A stretch of DNA of 64,000 nucleotides from JANMZO01 sp963763135 (GTDB lineage Bacteria > Actinomycetota > Acidimicrobiia > Acidimicrobiales > JANYDT01), in assembly GCA_963763135.1 (NCBI GenBank), contig CAVXNJ010000004.1, positions 992,001-1,056,000 of the forward strand, read 5' to 3'. Below, piece after piece: positions 6,814-15,660 of the stretch (the first letter of the stretch is position 1; every line of letters starts with the position of its first letter). The position numbers were made by a program, and so were the translations under genes. The notes below the pieces were generated by a model. That model saw nothing but the letters and a program-made list of their open reading frames with translations. It had not been told where the DNA came from and ran no database searches.

Positions 6814-7428
6814 GTGCACTTTGCTGAGCTGCTGGCTCATCCCAACGTCACCGAGATCTGTGAAATCCGGAGCCGGTTCGGATTCATGGCATTCCACGGC
6901 GGGAATTTGGAGCGTGGGACCGACGAGATTGCGACCGTTGCCGCCGAGCGGAGTGGCGCGTCGCTCTACGCCGTGGTGCAGGAATACCCGTTGCGGGAGC
7001 ACCTGCCCTCATCGAGGGTCACCCCCGATGCTTCCCCCAAGCTGGCTGCGTTCCTGGAGCACGTTGACCTCGTCATCGCAATCCACGGTTACGGACGTGA
7101 AGGACTGTGGACGTCGTTGCTTCTCGGAGGCGGAAATCGTGAACTGGCAGCCCGTACGGCTGGTCACCTTCGCCATCTGCTATCGGAGTTCACGATGATC
7201 GACCAGATCGAACATATCCCGTCGGAACTGCGTGGCCTACACCCCGACAACCCCGCCAATCGCCCGAGAATGGGCGGCGTCCAGATCGAGCTTCCGCCCC
7301 GGGTCCGAGGTCTGACGCCCCACAGCGCCGGAATGGAGCGCTACGACGGGCGTATCAAGTGGACCAACGACACGATCGACGCGTTCGTGGCCGTAGCGAC
7401 GGAAGTGTCGTTGGAGCTCGGGCTTTAG
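6814..7428 (+). CDS. Poly-gamma-glutamate hydrolase family protein (PF05908-like)
   Basis: This is a 204-residue zinc-peptidase-like protein. It shows AFHGGNLERGTDEIA (a metal-binding H-x-x-x-x-E segment), LVIAIHGYGREGLWTSLLLGGGN and an RVRGLTPHSAG segment. In the family these residues form a carboxypeptidase-like zinc site that cleaves poly-gamma-glutamate, best known from phage PghP. No signal peptide is seen. The last 20 codons and the stop are the first copy of a 67-bp sequence repeated twice more downstream. The substrate in this organism is not known. Confidence 0.75.
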   Translation: MHFAELLAHPNVTEICEIRSRFGFMAFHGGNLERGTDEIATVAAERSGASLYAVVQEYPLREHLPSSRVTPDASPKLAAFLEHVDLVIAIHGYGREGLWTSLLLGGGNRELAARTAGHLRHLLSEFTMIDQIEHIPSELRGLHPDNPANRPRMGGVQIELPPRVRGLTPHSAGMERYDGRIKWTNDTIDAFVAVATEVSLELGL

Positions 7429-7564
7429 CTGCACAGACACGATCGACGCGTTCGTGGCCGTAGCGACGGAAGTGTCGTTGGAGCTCGGGCTTTAGCTGCA
7501 CAGACACGATTGACGCGTTCGTGGCGGTAGCGACGGAAGTGTCGTTGGAGCTCGGGCTTTAGCT
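7369..7564. repeat. 67-bp tandem triplication of the 3' end of the preceding gene
   Basis: Copies begin at 7369, 7436 and 7503. Copies 1 and 2 are identical over 67 bases. Copy 3 differs at two positions (ATT for ATC, GCGG for GCCG) and ends after TTTAGCT. Copy 1 is coding (DTIDAFVAVATEVSLELGL and the stop). The 67-base period is not a multiple of three, so later copies lie outside the gene and carry no start. The unit holds AGCTCGGGCTTTAGCT, which can form a weak hairpin. Confidence 0.92.
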
Positions 7565-7651
7565 CTGTAGGCATGGCGGTCGACCTCGGGCTTCCGAGCG
7601 CGATTCCATCCAACTTGGTTTGTCGGGCGACCTTGTGATGCACTTCGAGCC

Positions 7652-8494
7652 ATGTCGAGCACTTCCGAATCCAGTCCGGCCCAGTCGTACGAAAACGTGG
7701 AGGTCAGCTTCGTCGACGATGGAGCAATAGCGATCGTCACCATGTCGAGACCGAGCAAACTCAACGCAATGACGGTCGGCCTGGTGCAGGACCTCCACGA
7801 CGCGTTCTCGGCCCTCCACGTGAACAACCAGGTCAGGGCGATCGTGTTGACTGGCAATGGCCGCGGATTCTGTGCCGGTCTTGACCTCACCGGTTATGGA
7901 ACCGTGCCGGGAACCGAGGATCTCGGTCGGGTGCCCACCGGTATGCGGGTGCAACAGCACATCGCGACCCTGGCAACGCAGATGCGTTCCCACTCCAAGC
8001 CGATCATTGCCGCCGTAAACGGTCCGGCGGCGGGTGGCGGACTGGCGTTGGCACTGGCCAGCGATGTACGCATTGCCGCGACCTCGGCGAGATTCAACGT
8101 GGCGTTCGTACGTATCGGACTCTCGGGTTGTGACATCGGCGTGAGCTGGATGCTTCCCCGCCTTATCGGAGCGTCGCGGGCATTCGAGCTTCTGCTGACC
8201 GGGCGGATCATCGATTCCGCCGAAGCCGACCGCATCGGGCTCGTGATGAAAGTGGTGGCCGACGGTGCAGTCGTTGACGCCGCGTTGGAGACGGCTCGCC
8301 TGATTTGTGCCAACAGCCCGATGGGGGTGTGGATGACGAAAGAAGTGATGTGGAGCCAACTGGAGATTCCCTCGATGCAGGCCGGCATCGACATCGAGAA
8401 CCGCAACCAGATCCTGCTCAGCCAGACGGCGGACCATCCTGAGGCGATGCGGGCGTTTCTCGAAAAGCGACCTCCGTCGTTCAAATTCGGCTGA
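7652..8494 (+). CDS. Enoyl-CoA hydratase/isomerase family protein
   Basis: This 280-residue crotonase-fold protein hydrates or isomerises enoyl-CoA thioesters in fatty-acid or related beta-oxidation. The oxyanion-hole segments are present as AIVLTGNGRGFCAGLDLTG and PIIAAVNGPAAGGGLALALASD. The family pattern continues with FNVAFVRIGLSGCDIGVSW and a C-terminal SPMGVWMTKE helix. The usual catalytic Glu positions are partly replaced (GLSGCDIG), so isomerase or another crotonase reaction is possible. An acyl-CoA dehydrogenase follows in the same direction after 135 bases, and the two probably act in one acyl-CoA pathway. Confidence 0.88.
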   Translation: MSSTSESSPAQSYENVEVSFVDDGAIAIVTMSRPSKLNAMTVGLVQDLHDAFSALHVNNQVRAIVLTGNGRGFCAGLDLTGYGTVPGTEDLGRVPTGMRVQQHIATLATQMRSHSKPIIAAVNGPAAGGGLALALASDVRIAATSARFNVAFVRIGLSGCDIGVSWMLPRLIGASRAFELLLTGRIIDSAEADRIGLVMKVVADGAVVDAALETARLICANSPMGVWMTKEVMWSQLEIPSMQAGIDIENRNQILLSQTADHPEAMRAFLEKRPPSFKFG

Positions 8495-8629
8495 AGGGTT
8501 AAGCCCGTCACCGGACGCGCGCTGATTACCGATTCGCAGTGCTGGTCAGCTAAAACGTAAAACTAGACCAACCGGTCAAGCGCCGGTCGGCGTAGCCCAA
8601 CGTTCCGCTTCCCATATTTGGAGATTTCA

Positions 8630-9820
8630 ATGACCGCCCCTGCGATTGATTCCAGCGTCGCACTCGTCGACAAGCTCGTCGACGAGCTGCTGGCCGAGTT
8701 TCCGCCGTCGTCCACCCCGGCCCGAACCTTTCTCGGCGCGCAGTTCGACAAAGGCCTGGCCTGGGTGCACTTTGACCCGGGCTACGGGGGACTCGGGCTG
8801 AGCCCGAAATTCCAGACCCAGATCGACGGACGGCTTCGCCCAGCGGGCGCGCCCCATCCGGTAGCGGCCAACCCGATCGGGCACGGAATGGGAGCTCCCA
8901 CCGTGTACACCTGGGGTTCCGAGGATCAGAAGAAGCGCTACCTCCGCCCGCTGTTCACCGGCGAGGAAGTGTGGTGCCAATTGTTCTCCGAGCCGGGGGC
9001 CGGATCGGATGTCGCCGGACTCGCCTCGAAGGGCGTACGCGACGGCGATGAGTGGATCATGAACGGCCAGAAGGTCTGGACCACGCTCGCCCACCTGGCC
9101 CGCTGGGGAATGCTCGTGGTCCGCACCGATCCCGACGCGGAGAAGCACAAGGGACTCAGCTACTTCGTGGTCGATATGCACGCGCCGGGCGTGGAGGTTC
9201 GTCCGCTTCGCCAGATGACCGGTGACGCCGAGTTCAACGAGGTGTACTTCACCGACGTGCGGGTGCCCGACGCTGAGCGCCTCGGAGAAGTCGGCGACGG
9301 GTGGCGGGTGTCGTTGACCACATTGATGAACGAGCGAGTGTCGATCGGTGGAGCGATCGCGCCTCGAGGATCGGGGCCCATCGGTATGGCGGTCAAGAAC
9401 TTCCAGGCCCGTGAACGCACAGCGGCGGAACGCGAGGAACTGATGAAGCTCTGGACGGCCGCCGAGTGTGCGCGCCTCACCAACCTCCGGGCATCGGAAA
9501 ACCGCAAGGTGGGCAACCCCGGTCCAGAAGGTTCGGTCGCCAAGCTGGCCATGGCCGAACTGAACAAGAAGATCTTCTCGTTTGCGGTCGATCTTCTCGG
9601 TCCCGAGGGAATGCTCTACGACGACTTCAGCATGCGTCGCCCGGAAGGCGCCATGGATCTGTCCACCCCGCAACGGGCGTTCCTACGGAGCCGGGCGAAC
9701 TCCATCGAGGGTGGCACGAGCGAAGTGATGCGCAACATCCTCGGTGAGCGGGTTCTCGGCCTGCCCGGCGATGTTCGGGTCGACAAGGGCAGAAGCTGGC
9801 TCGAGGTTCCGAGGAACTGA
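8630..9820 (+). CDS. Acyl-CoA dehydrogenase
   Basis: This is a 396-residue flavoprotein of the acyl-CoA dehydrogenase family. The FAD/substrate segment WCQLFSEPGAGSDVAGL, the middle beta domain (GQKVWTTLAHLARWGMLVVRTD) and the C-terminal helical domain with RSRANSIEGGTSEVMRNIL are all intact. It oxidises an acyl-CoA to the enoyl-CoA. ATG 8630 is preferred because GGAGA lies 7 nt upstream; an in-frame TTG at 8618 is less likely. The spacer before it contains GACCAACCGGTC (8566-8577), a short palindrome of the kind bound by TetR-type lipid regulators, but this is weak. Confidence 0.9.
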   Translation: MTAPAIDSSVALVDKLVDELLAEFPPSSTPARTFLGAQFDKGLAWVHFDPGYGGLGLSPKFQTQIDGRLRPAGAPHPVAANPIGHGMGAPTVYTWGSEDQKKRYLRPLFTGEEVWCQLFSEPGAGSDVAGLASKGVRDGDEWIMNGQKVWTTLAHLARWGMLVVRTDPDAEKHKGLSYFVVDMHAPGVEVRPLRQMTGDAEFNEVYFTDVRVPDAERLGEVGDGWRVSLTTLMNERVSIGGAIAPRGSGPIGMAVKNFQARERTAAEREELMKLWTAAECARLTNLRASENRKVGNPGPEGSVAKLAMAELNKKIFSFAVDLLGPEGMLYDDFSMRRPEGAMDLSTPQRAFLRSRANSIEGGTSEVMRNILGERVLGLPGDVRVDKGRSWLEVPRN

Positions 9821-9897
9821 CCGCAGGTGCATGTAGCCGCGTTCGGCCGACTTCAACACGGTCGGTCGAGCGCTGGCGCGACTTGTGGCCGGGGCGA

Positions 9898-10479
9898 CTA
9901 GCCGATGGTGGTCGGCGTGGGGCACCGCTCGATCACCACGCCGCTTACGCCGAAGTAGCGGCTCAGGTCGGCCAGATCGCCAGGGTGTTCAGCGAGGCGC
10001 TGTCCGGCTACCACGCACGTGGATGCACGTGAACCGGTCACTGCGATCGCATCGCCGAGCAGGCCTCGCACCGACGTCATACAGACCGTGTGCCCGTGCT
10101 GAGAAATAACGACGATGGCGTTGTGTGGGAGCGCAGTCGCTTCAACCTCAAAGTTCGCTCCCTTGGAGCGTTCGATCCGCGCACCGATCGCGAACGCGAG
10201 TCGAGGTAGACGCCGCTCGAGCTTGGTCGAGCCGTGTCGTGAGATGGTGTTGTTCAGTTCGTTCAGGTACGCGTCGGCCGCACAGGCGAGTCGGAACAAC
10301 GGTTCCGACAGAGGATGCGTCGACACACCGAGCAATTCGAGGTACCGGTTGAGCATGGCATCGGCCTGCTCGTCGGAGCCGGCAACATGGACTTCGACCG
10401 GTACACCGGTGAACGTGGTCGATGCCTTGCGCCAAACGGCGGCGAAGGGAAGCACTGTCGACTCTGGCTGACTATTCAC
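9898..10479 (-). CDS. Hypothetical protein
   Basis: This is a 193-residue protein of no family I recognise. It is soluble by composition, with alternating helices and strands: VEVHVAGSDEQADAMLNRYLELLG, LFRLACAADAYLNELNNTISRHG and ALPHNAIVVISQHGHTVCMTSVRGLLGDAI. The start is GTG 10479. It has no signal peptide, repeats or metal motif. It sits alone between the acyl-CoA dehydrogenase (convergent) and the PIG-L deacetylase. Confidence 0.5.
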   Translation of the reverse strand: MNSQPESTVLPFAAVWRKASTTFTGVPVEVHVAGSDEQADAMLNRYLELLGVSTHPLSEPLFRLACAADAYLNELNNTISRHGSTKLERRLPRLAFAIGARIERSKGANFEVEATALPHNAIVVISQHGHTVCMTSVRGLLGDAIAVTGSRASTCVVAGQRLAEHPGDLADLSRYFGVSGVVIERCPTPTTIG

Positions 10480-10558
10480 AGAGAGTGGTATCGGACCCTT
10501 TCCGGAGGATAGTTACCACGCAAAGTAGTGAAATCGACGACGGGTCGGTTTCAACCTT

Positions 10559-11275
10559 CTACGGTGTCTCAACGATGAGAAAACATTCAGCGGTTGCACC
10601 CTCCGGAAAAGATGCCGACTTGGCGAGAGTTTCGTTCCAGCCCCGCACTCGACGGCTCATATTCTCGGGATCCTGATGCTGGCTCTCATGGCAGAGCAGG
10701 GCCGCAATCTTGCGCTCGAAATTCGTCGTGGTATCAACGTAATGATTGGGGTTCGGGCCGCCCATGATCCAGATCTGCCAGGCGGTGTGGGGTTCGAATC
10801 CCTCCTCCATCAGGTCAGTGAATGTGAAGGGATTGCGGGCGTCGGGGTACACCGCGCACATGGTGGCCTCGGCCGCCGCGAGGTGGTCCGGGTGGCTCGA
10901 GAAGATGCGGGTGAAGTCGCGCACCGGTGACTGGCACAGCACCACGTCAGGTTTGGCCCGCCGGATCTCGCGGCTGATGTCTTTCCTCAGGGCGAGGGAG
11001 GCCACCACGGCGCCGTCTGGGTACCCGAGAAAGACCAGGTTCGAAACGCCTACGGCTTTTGCGGCGGCGGTCTGTTCCTCTTGGCGGATTCCGGCGATGG
11101 CGTTTCGTGGAACCGCCGGGTCGAACCCGCCGGCGTCACCGTCGGTCACGATGCAGTACGTGACGTCGACTCCGGCATCGGTCCAGTTCGCGATGGTTCC
11201 GGCAGCGCCGAAATCAACGTCGTCGGGATGTGCCGTGACCACGAGAACTCGTTGAATGGTGCGGGGTTCAGCCAT
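10559..11275 (-). CDS. PIG-L family (LmbE-like) deacetylase
   Basis: This is a 238-residue zinc deacetylase. The metal motif AHPDDVDFGAAGTI (H-x-D-D) and the distal histidine segment SSHPDHLAAAEAT are present, together with TDGDAGG and FLGYPDG typical of the MshB/LmbE group. Actinobacterial members deacetylate GlcNAc-Ins for mycothiol or related N-acetyl sugars. This one could be MshB-like or a detoxifying paralogue, which the sequence alone does not decide. ATG 11275 is chosen because AGGAGGGC lies just upstream. Confidence 0.85.
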   Translation of the reverse strand: MAEPRTIQRVLVVTAHPDDVDFGAAGTIANWTDAGVDVTYCIVTDGDAGGFDPAVPRNAIAGIRQEEQTAAAKAVGVSNLVFLGYPDGAVVASLALRKDISREIRRAKPDVVLCQSPVRDFTRIFSSHPDHLAAAEATMCAVYPDARNPFTFTDLMEEGFEPHTAWQIWIMGGPNPNHYVDTTTNFERKIAALLCHESQHQDPENMSRRVRGWNETLAKSASFPEGATAECFLIVETP

Positions 11276-11331
11276 GGGTGGTGCCCTCCTGGGCGGGTCG
11301 GTGCTCGGTGTCGCGGGCGGGCGTAAATGGG

Positions 11332-12537
11332 TCAGGCGTGGGACATGGTGGCGAGTGCGGTTTGGAGCCGACTCACTCCGGTTCGCAACTGCTCGGGGCT
11401 GAGCGTCGCATAAGAGAATCGGGCGTTGCTGTCGGGAACTTGATCGATGGAGAACGCGTTGCCCGGTACGAACGCGACACCGTTGGCGACTCCGGCCGCA
11501 AGCAACTTGGTCGTGTCGGCGACCTCGGGGATGGTCGTCCACAGAAACATGCCACCCTCCGGGCGGTGGAATCGGATCCGGTCCTGACCGAACGTCGAGT
11601 CGAATGCATCGGCGAGGGCGACGCAGCGATCGCGGTAGATCGGCACGATCCGCTTCAGCTGGTCTTCGATCCAACCCGGCCGTGACACGAGGTTGGCGAG
11701 GAGTTGCTGAGCGAACGTCGACGTGTGGAGGTCGGCGGCCTGCTTCGCCCGGATGGCCATCGCCATCACCGACTTTGGCCCGATCACCCAACCAACGCGA
11801 AAGCCGGGTGCCACGACTTTGGAGAAGGTGCTGAGGTAAATGACCCGTTCGCTGAACGACGCAACCGGTGGGAGCGGCGAACCCTGGAATCGTATGGCCC
11901 CATAGGGATCGTCTTCGATTACGTTCAGTTCGTACCGATCAGCCAACTCGCCCAAAAGCTTCCGACGCTCAAGCGAGAGCGTCGCCCCCGACGGATTGTG
12001 AAAGTTCGGCACGATGTAGATCAACTTGGGACGCAGACCCTGCGCGAGACGCTCAGCGAGGATCTCGACCTGCATGCCGTGTTCGTCGCCCGGGATGGCC
12101 ACAAAGTTCGGCTCGAACAACTCGAGCGACTGGATGGCCCCGAGGTACGCAGGCGCTTCAGAAACGACGATGTCGCCGGGATTGATGAAGATTTTGGCCA
12201 GGAGATCAAGAGCCTGCTGGGAACCGTGGGTCACCAGGATCTGGCCTTCCACGACCACCTCGCGCCCAAACTCCTCGGTGTATTTCGCCGCCAGCCAGCG
12301 GCGAAGATCGACGACGCCGTCGGTCGCTGAGTACTGCACCACCGTCGGACCGTATTCGCTGAGTAGCCGGTCGGCTTCGCGGCGAAGGTCGGGCAGCGGG
12401 AACGACTCCGGCGAAGGAAGGCCGCCGGCCATCGAGAGGATGTCGGAGTTTTCCGTGAGCTTGAGAAGGTCACGGATGGCCGAGGAACGAAGTCGTTTGG
12501 TTCGGTCGGCGAACTGCGGCGGGTTCTGAGAAGTCAC
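11332..12537 (-). CDS. PLP-dependent aminotransferase, class I/II (2-aminoadipate/MocR-fold type)
   Basis: This 401-residue aminotransferase begins with ENSDILSMAGGLPSPESFPL, which is typical of the LysN/2-aminoadipate aminotransferase group. The PLP lysine lies in YLSTFSKVVAPGFRVGW, the Asn/Asp cofactor contacts in IVPNFHNPSGATLS and VIEDDPYGAIRF, and the C-terminal substrate Arg segment in NARFSYATLSPEQL. It transfers amino groups from an amino acid, probably a branched, aromatic or aminoadipate type, to a 2-oxo acid. There is no DNA-binding domain, so it is not a MocR regulator. The start is GTG 12537. Confidence 0.88.
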   Translation of the reverse strand: MTSQNPPQFADRTKRLRSSAIRDLLKLTENSDILSMAGGLPSPESFPLPDLRREADRLLSEYGPTVVQYSATDGVVDLRRWLAAKYTEEFGREVVVEGQILVTHGSQQALDLLAKIFINPGDIVVSEAPAYLGAIQSLELFEPNFVAIPGDEHGMQVEILAERLAQGLRPKLIYIVPNFHNPSGATLSLERRKLLGELADRYELNVIEDDPYGAIRFQGSPLPPVASFSERVIYLSTFSKVVAPGFRVGWVIGPKSVMAMAIRAKQAADLHTSTFAQQLLANLVSRPGWIEDQLKRIVPIYRDRCVALADAFDSTFGQDRIRFHRPEGGMFLWTTIPEVADTTKLLAAGVANGVAFVPGNAFSIDQVPDSNARFSYATLSPEQLRTGVSRLQTALATMSHA

Positions 12538-12655
12538 GGATAGTTGTTACACCAAAGTTGGTCGCAACATTGGCACTTTCCCGGTGACGTTTCTCGCGTG
12601 ATGGTCGACGCCGGATGGCCGGCGTGATCGCGACGCCGGGCGGTCGAACGCATGC

Positions 12656-12684
12656 GTGTCTCGGGCCTTCGAAACCCGAGACAC
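12656..12684. terminator. Hairpin terminator downstream of the acyl-CoA synthetase gene
   Basis: Perfect 10-bp arms GTGTCTCGGG and CCCGAGACAC flank the 9-nt loop CCTTCGAAA. It lies between the end of the acyl-CoA synthetase gene and the start of the aminotransferase gene, both on the minus strand. There is no T-tract. Confidence 0.6.
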
Positions 12685-12716
12685 CGTGTAGGTGGATTTG
12701 CGGTAAGCGAACGAAG

Positions 12717-14273
12717 TCAGACGAGCTTCGACGCCCGGCCCTCCCAGTAGCGATCGCGGACGATGCGCTTGTACAGCTTGCCGGTGGGGTGACGGGGAAG
12801 TTCGGCCTCGAAGTCGATCGACCGTGGGCATTTGATGTCGGCCAACTGCGAGCGACAGAACGCAATGAGCTCCCGTTCCAGCGCGGCCTGCTTTTCCGGT
12901 GTGTCGACATCAGCCCAGTTCGCCGGCTGCACTACTGCCTTGACCTCTTCGCCGAAGTCTTCGTTCGGCACACCGAAGACCGCGACATCGCTGACCTTGT
13001 CATGCATGGTGAGGACGTTCTCGGCCTCTTGCGGGTAGATGTTGACGCCTCCGCTGATGATCATGTTCGCTTTGCGATCGGTGAGAAACAGGAACCCGTC
13101 GGCGTCGACGTAGCCGATGTCGCCGAGTGTCGACCACCCTTTGGGGTGCCGTGACGACTTCGTTTTCTCGGGATCGTTGTGGTACTCGAACTCCGAGCCA
13201 TTGCCGAAGTAGATCGTTCCGGCTTCACCGACCGGAAGTTCCTCGCCGTGCTCGTCGCAGATGTGGATCTCGCCGAGAAGGGCTCGACCGACGGAACCCT
13301 TCTTGGCCAGCCATTCCGTGGAATTGATTGCACAGAACCCGTTGCCTTCGGTGCCGGCGTAGTACTCGTGGATCTTCGGACCCCACCAGGCAATCATCTG
13401 CTCCTTGACGGGGATGGGGCACGGTGCTGCTGCGTGGACCACATTCTCAAGCGACGACACGTCGTATTTTTCGCGGGTCGCCTGATCGAGTTTCAACATG
13501 CGCACAAACATCGTGGGTACCCATTGGGCATGGGTGATCCGGTACTTCTCGATGAGGCGGAGTGCTTCTTCGGCATCGAAGTGTTCCATGACGATAACGG
13601 TGCCGCCGACCCGCATCACGGTCATGCAGTAGCGCAGCGGAGCGGCGTGGTAGAGCGGAGCGGGTGAGAGATACCGCATTTCCGGGTTGAAGCCGTAGAG
13701 CGCGGTCGTGAGTCCGAGGAGCGATGGTCCGGTGCCCATGGGAGCGAAGGACAGCGGTGTCTTCACGCCCTTGGGACGGCCGGTGGTTCCTGAGCTGTAC
13801 AACATGTCGCCGCCCTCGCACTCCTCCGCGATCGGGTCGGCGGGAAAGCGGGCCATGGCGTCTTCGAGCGATTCGTATCCGTCGACGGCTCCGTCGACAA
13901 CGTATGTGCCCTTAACATTTGGGATGAGTGGGCGGACGGCGGTGGCGAGTTCGCGTTTTTCGTACGACGTGAAGAAGGCTTGTGCCCCACAGTCGTTGAT
14001 GATGTACTCCAGTTCGCCGACCGTGAGCCGACTCGATGCCGCTGTGTACTGGAGCCCGGAGCGTTGTGCCGCCCAGCAGATCACGAAGTACTGGGGGTTG
14101 TTCTCCATCATGATCGCGATCGAGTCGCCCCGGCGAAGGCCGAGGGCCCAGAGCATCTGGGCCACCTGATTCGAAGCGTCGTTCAACTCTTTGTAGGTAA
14201 CGGTCTTCCCCGTTGACGCCATGATGTAGGCCGGTTTGTCGGGGGTGGTTAGTGCGTGTGCTCCAGGAAACAT
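12717..14273 (-). CDS. Acyl-CoA synthetase (AMP-forming, FadD-like)
   Basis: This is a 518-residue ANL-superfamily adenylating enzyme that activates a carboxylic acid to its CoA thioester with ATP. The P-loop-like motif LYSSGTTGRPKGVKTPL, the YYAGTEGNGFCAIN adenine pocket, the STLGDIGYVDADGFLFLTDR hinge and the C-terminal PRSIDFEAELPRHPTGKLYKR with the catalytic lysine are all complete. There is no signal or membrane helix. It lies in a run of minus-strand genes after an MFS transporter. The substrate is probably a fatty or medium-chain acid, by family only. Confidence 0.9.
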   Translation of the reverse strand: MFPGAHALTTPDKPAYIMASTGKTVTYKELNDASNQVAQMLWALGLRRGDSIAIMMENNPQYFVICWAAQRSGLQYTAASSRLTVGELEYIINDCGAQAFFTSYEKRELATAVRPLIPNVKGTYVVDGAVDGYESLEDAMARFPADPIAEECEGGDMLYSSGTTGRPKGVKTPLSFAPMGTGPSLLGLTTALYGFNPEMRYLSPAPLYHAAPLRYCMTVMRVGGTVIVMEHFDAEEALRLIEKYRITHAQWVPTMFVRMLKLDQATREKYDVSSLENVVHAAAPCPIPVKEQMIAWWGPKIHEYYAGTEGNGFCAINSTEWLAKKGSVGRALLGEIHICDEHGEELPVGEAGTIYFGNGSEFEYHNDPEKTKSSRHPKGWSTLGDIGYVDADGFLFLTDRKANMIISGGVNIYPQEAENVLTMHDKVSDVAVFGVPNEDFGEEVKAVVQPANWADVDTPEKQAALERELIAFCRSQLADIKCPRSIDFEAELPRHPTGKLYKRIVRDRYWEGRASKLV

Positions 14274-14328
14274 GCACCTGAACGTATCGGAGTCCTCCGC
14301 GGGTCGGCCAAACGCAGACGGAACATGC

Positions 14329-15591
14329 TCAGGTCTTCGGCATCACATCGTGGAAGCGATCCACCTTGCGCAGCGTCGGGAATACAAACCACCACAACGC
14401 GACAATCCCGAGCGTCGCCAGTCCGCCCGCAACGACGGCCGGTACCGTGCCGAACACTTGCGCGGCGACGCCGGACTCGAAGGCACCGAGCTCGTTCGAC
14501 GCACCAACGAAAACGCTCTCGACCGCAAGCACCCGGCCCTGTTGATCGGACGGCGTGACGACCGGTACCAACGTGGACCGGATGAAGACGCTGATGGAGT
14601 CGCCGGCGTTCAGCACAAAGATCGACACCGCAGCCACCGCTACCGAGGTACTCAATCCGAACGCGACGGTCGCGACGCCGAACACGCCCACGGAAACCAG
14701 CAGCGACCGGCCGATGTTGCGCTGCAGCGGTCGGGCCGCCAGAAAGAACGTGACTGATGCGCCACCGATTCCTCCGGCGGCGCGAAGAATTCCTACTGCG
14801 CTCTTGTCCCAGTTCCGCTCGTCGGCGATAGCGGGCAACAGCGCGACCGCGCCTCCGAGCAGCACTGCGAACAGGTCCAATGAGATCGCACCCAGCAGAA
14901 TCGGGGAGCGGCGCACCACGCTCAGGCCTTCGATGGCATGACGAAAGGTCGGTTTGTCTTGAGAACGTTCACCGAGGTGGGATCGCCCGACCGAAACCGG
15001 AATCGTAAGAATCAGAACACTCGCGATGAGATAGAAGACGACTACCAATCCGTAGGCCAGATTGGTCGACTGCTTGTACGCAAACGCCCCCATCAGCGGT
15101 CCGAGAATCGCTCCGATCTGCCATCCGACGGAACTCATTCCGACGACCCGCGGAATTGCATCCGGCGTCGCCGCTGAAGCCGGTATGAGTGATCTCATGG
15201 CCGGTGACGCGAGTGCACGTGCAATGCCAAAGCAGACGACACCCACATAAATCGGCCACACCGCAAGATTTGATCCGCGCGCATACCAACCGAGTCCGAA
15301 TACGATAAGTGCTTCCACGATCCCCGAGACGGCGACAATTACCCGCCTGTCGAGGCGGTCGGCGATCGAGCCGCTAACGAGCACCAGGAACGCTGACGGA
15401 AGGAATTCCGCCAAACCCAGCCAGCCGAGGTCGAGTTTGTTCTTGGTGATGTCGTAGACCTGGAGCCCGAGCGTGACGGTCAGCGCAATGGAGGCGGTGC
15501 TGGAAAACAACATCGAGGCAATCGATGCCCGAACCGCCACCGGTCGAAGAGCCTCCCTCGCCGAAGGCATACCCCCCGGTTCAGTTGTCAT
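14329..15591 (-). CDS. Major facilitator superfamily transporter
   Basis: This is a 420-residue protein with about 12 hydrophobic helices and the MFS loop motif GSIADRLDRRVIVAVSG between helices 2 and 3. The order LGLQVYDITKNKLDLGWLGLAEFLPSAFLVL resembles the DHA3/enterobactin-exporter-like branch of MFS. The substrate is unknown. The C-terminus is soluble (FPTLRKVDRFHDVMPKT). It lies upstream of the acyl-CoA synthetase on the same strand with a 55-base gap. Confidence 0.85.
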   Translation of the reverse strand: MTTEPGGMPSAREALRPVAVRASIASMLFSSTASIALTVTLGLQVYDITKNKLDLGWLGLAEFLPSAFLVLVSGSIADRLDRRVIVAVSGIVEALIVFGLGWYARGSNLAVWPIYVGVVCFGIARALASPAMRSLIPASAATPDAIPRVVGMSSVGWQIGAILGPLMGAFAYKQSTNLAYGLVVVFYLIASVLILTIPVSVGRSHLGERSQDKPTFRHAIEGLSVVRRSPILLGAISLDLFAVLLGGAVALLPAIADERNWDKSAVGILRAAGGIGGASVTFFLAARPLQRNIGRSLLVSVGVFGVATVAFGLSTSVAVAAVSIFVLNAGDSISVFIRSTLVPVVTPSDQQGRVLAVESVFVGASNELGAFESGVAAQVFGTVPAVVAGGLATLGIVALWWFVFPTLRKVDRFHDVMPKT

Positions 15592-15660
15592 GGTCGTAGT
15601 TCGTCGAAATCATCTGTGCGCGTACTTTCCTGGCAGCGAGGTGGGGAGCGTCGATAGGGA

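Noticed and set aside
8566..8577. GACCAACCGGTC as a TetR-type lipid-regulator site
   Set aside because: Only 4-bp arms and no further symmetry, so it is not listed as a feature.
10785..10805. GGTTCGAATCCCTCC resembles a tRNA T-arm
   Set aside because: It lies inside the PIG-L deacetylase gene (codes EGFEPHTA on the minus strand) and no acceptor, D or anticodon arms fit around it.
10559..11791. 410-residue open frame including the PIG-L deacetylase
   Set aside because: The first ~170 residues are antisense to the aminotransferase gene and lack family likeness; an AGGAGG site marks ATG 11275 as the real start.
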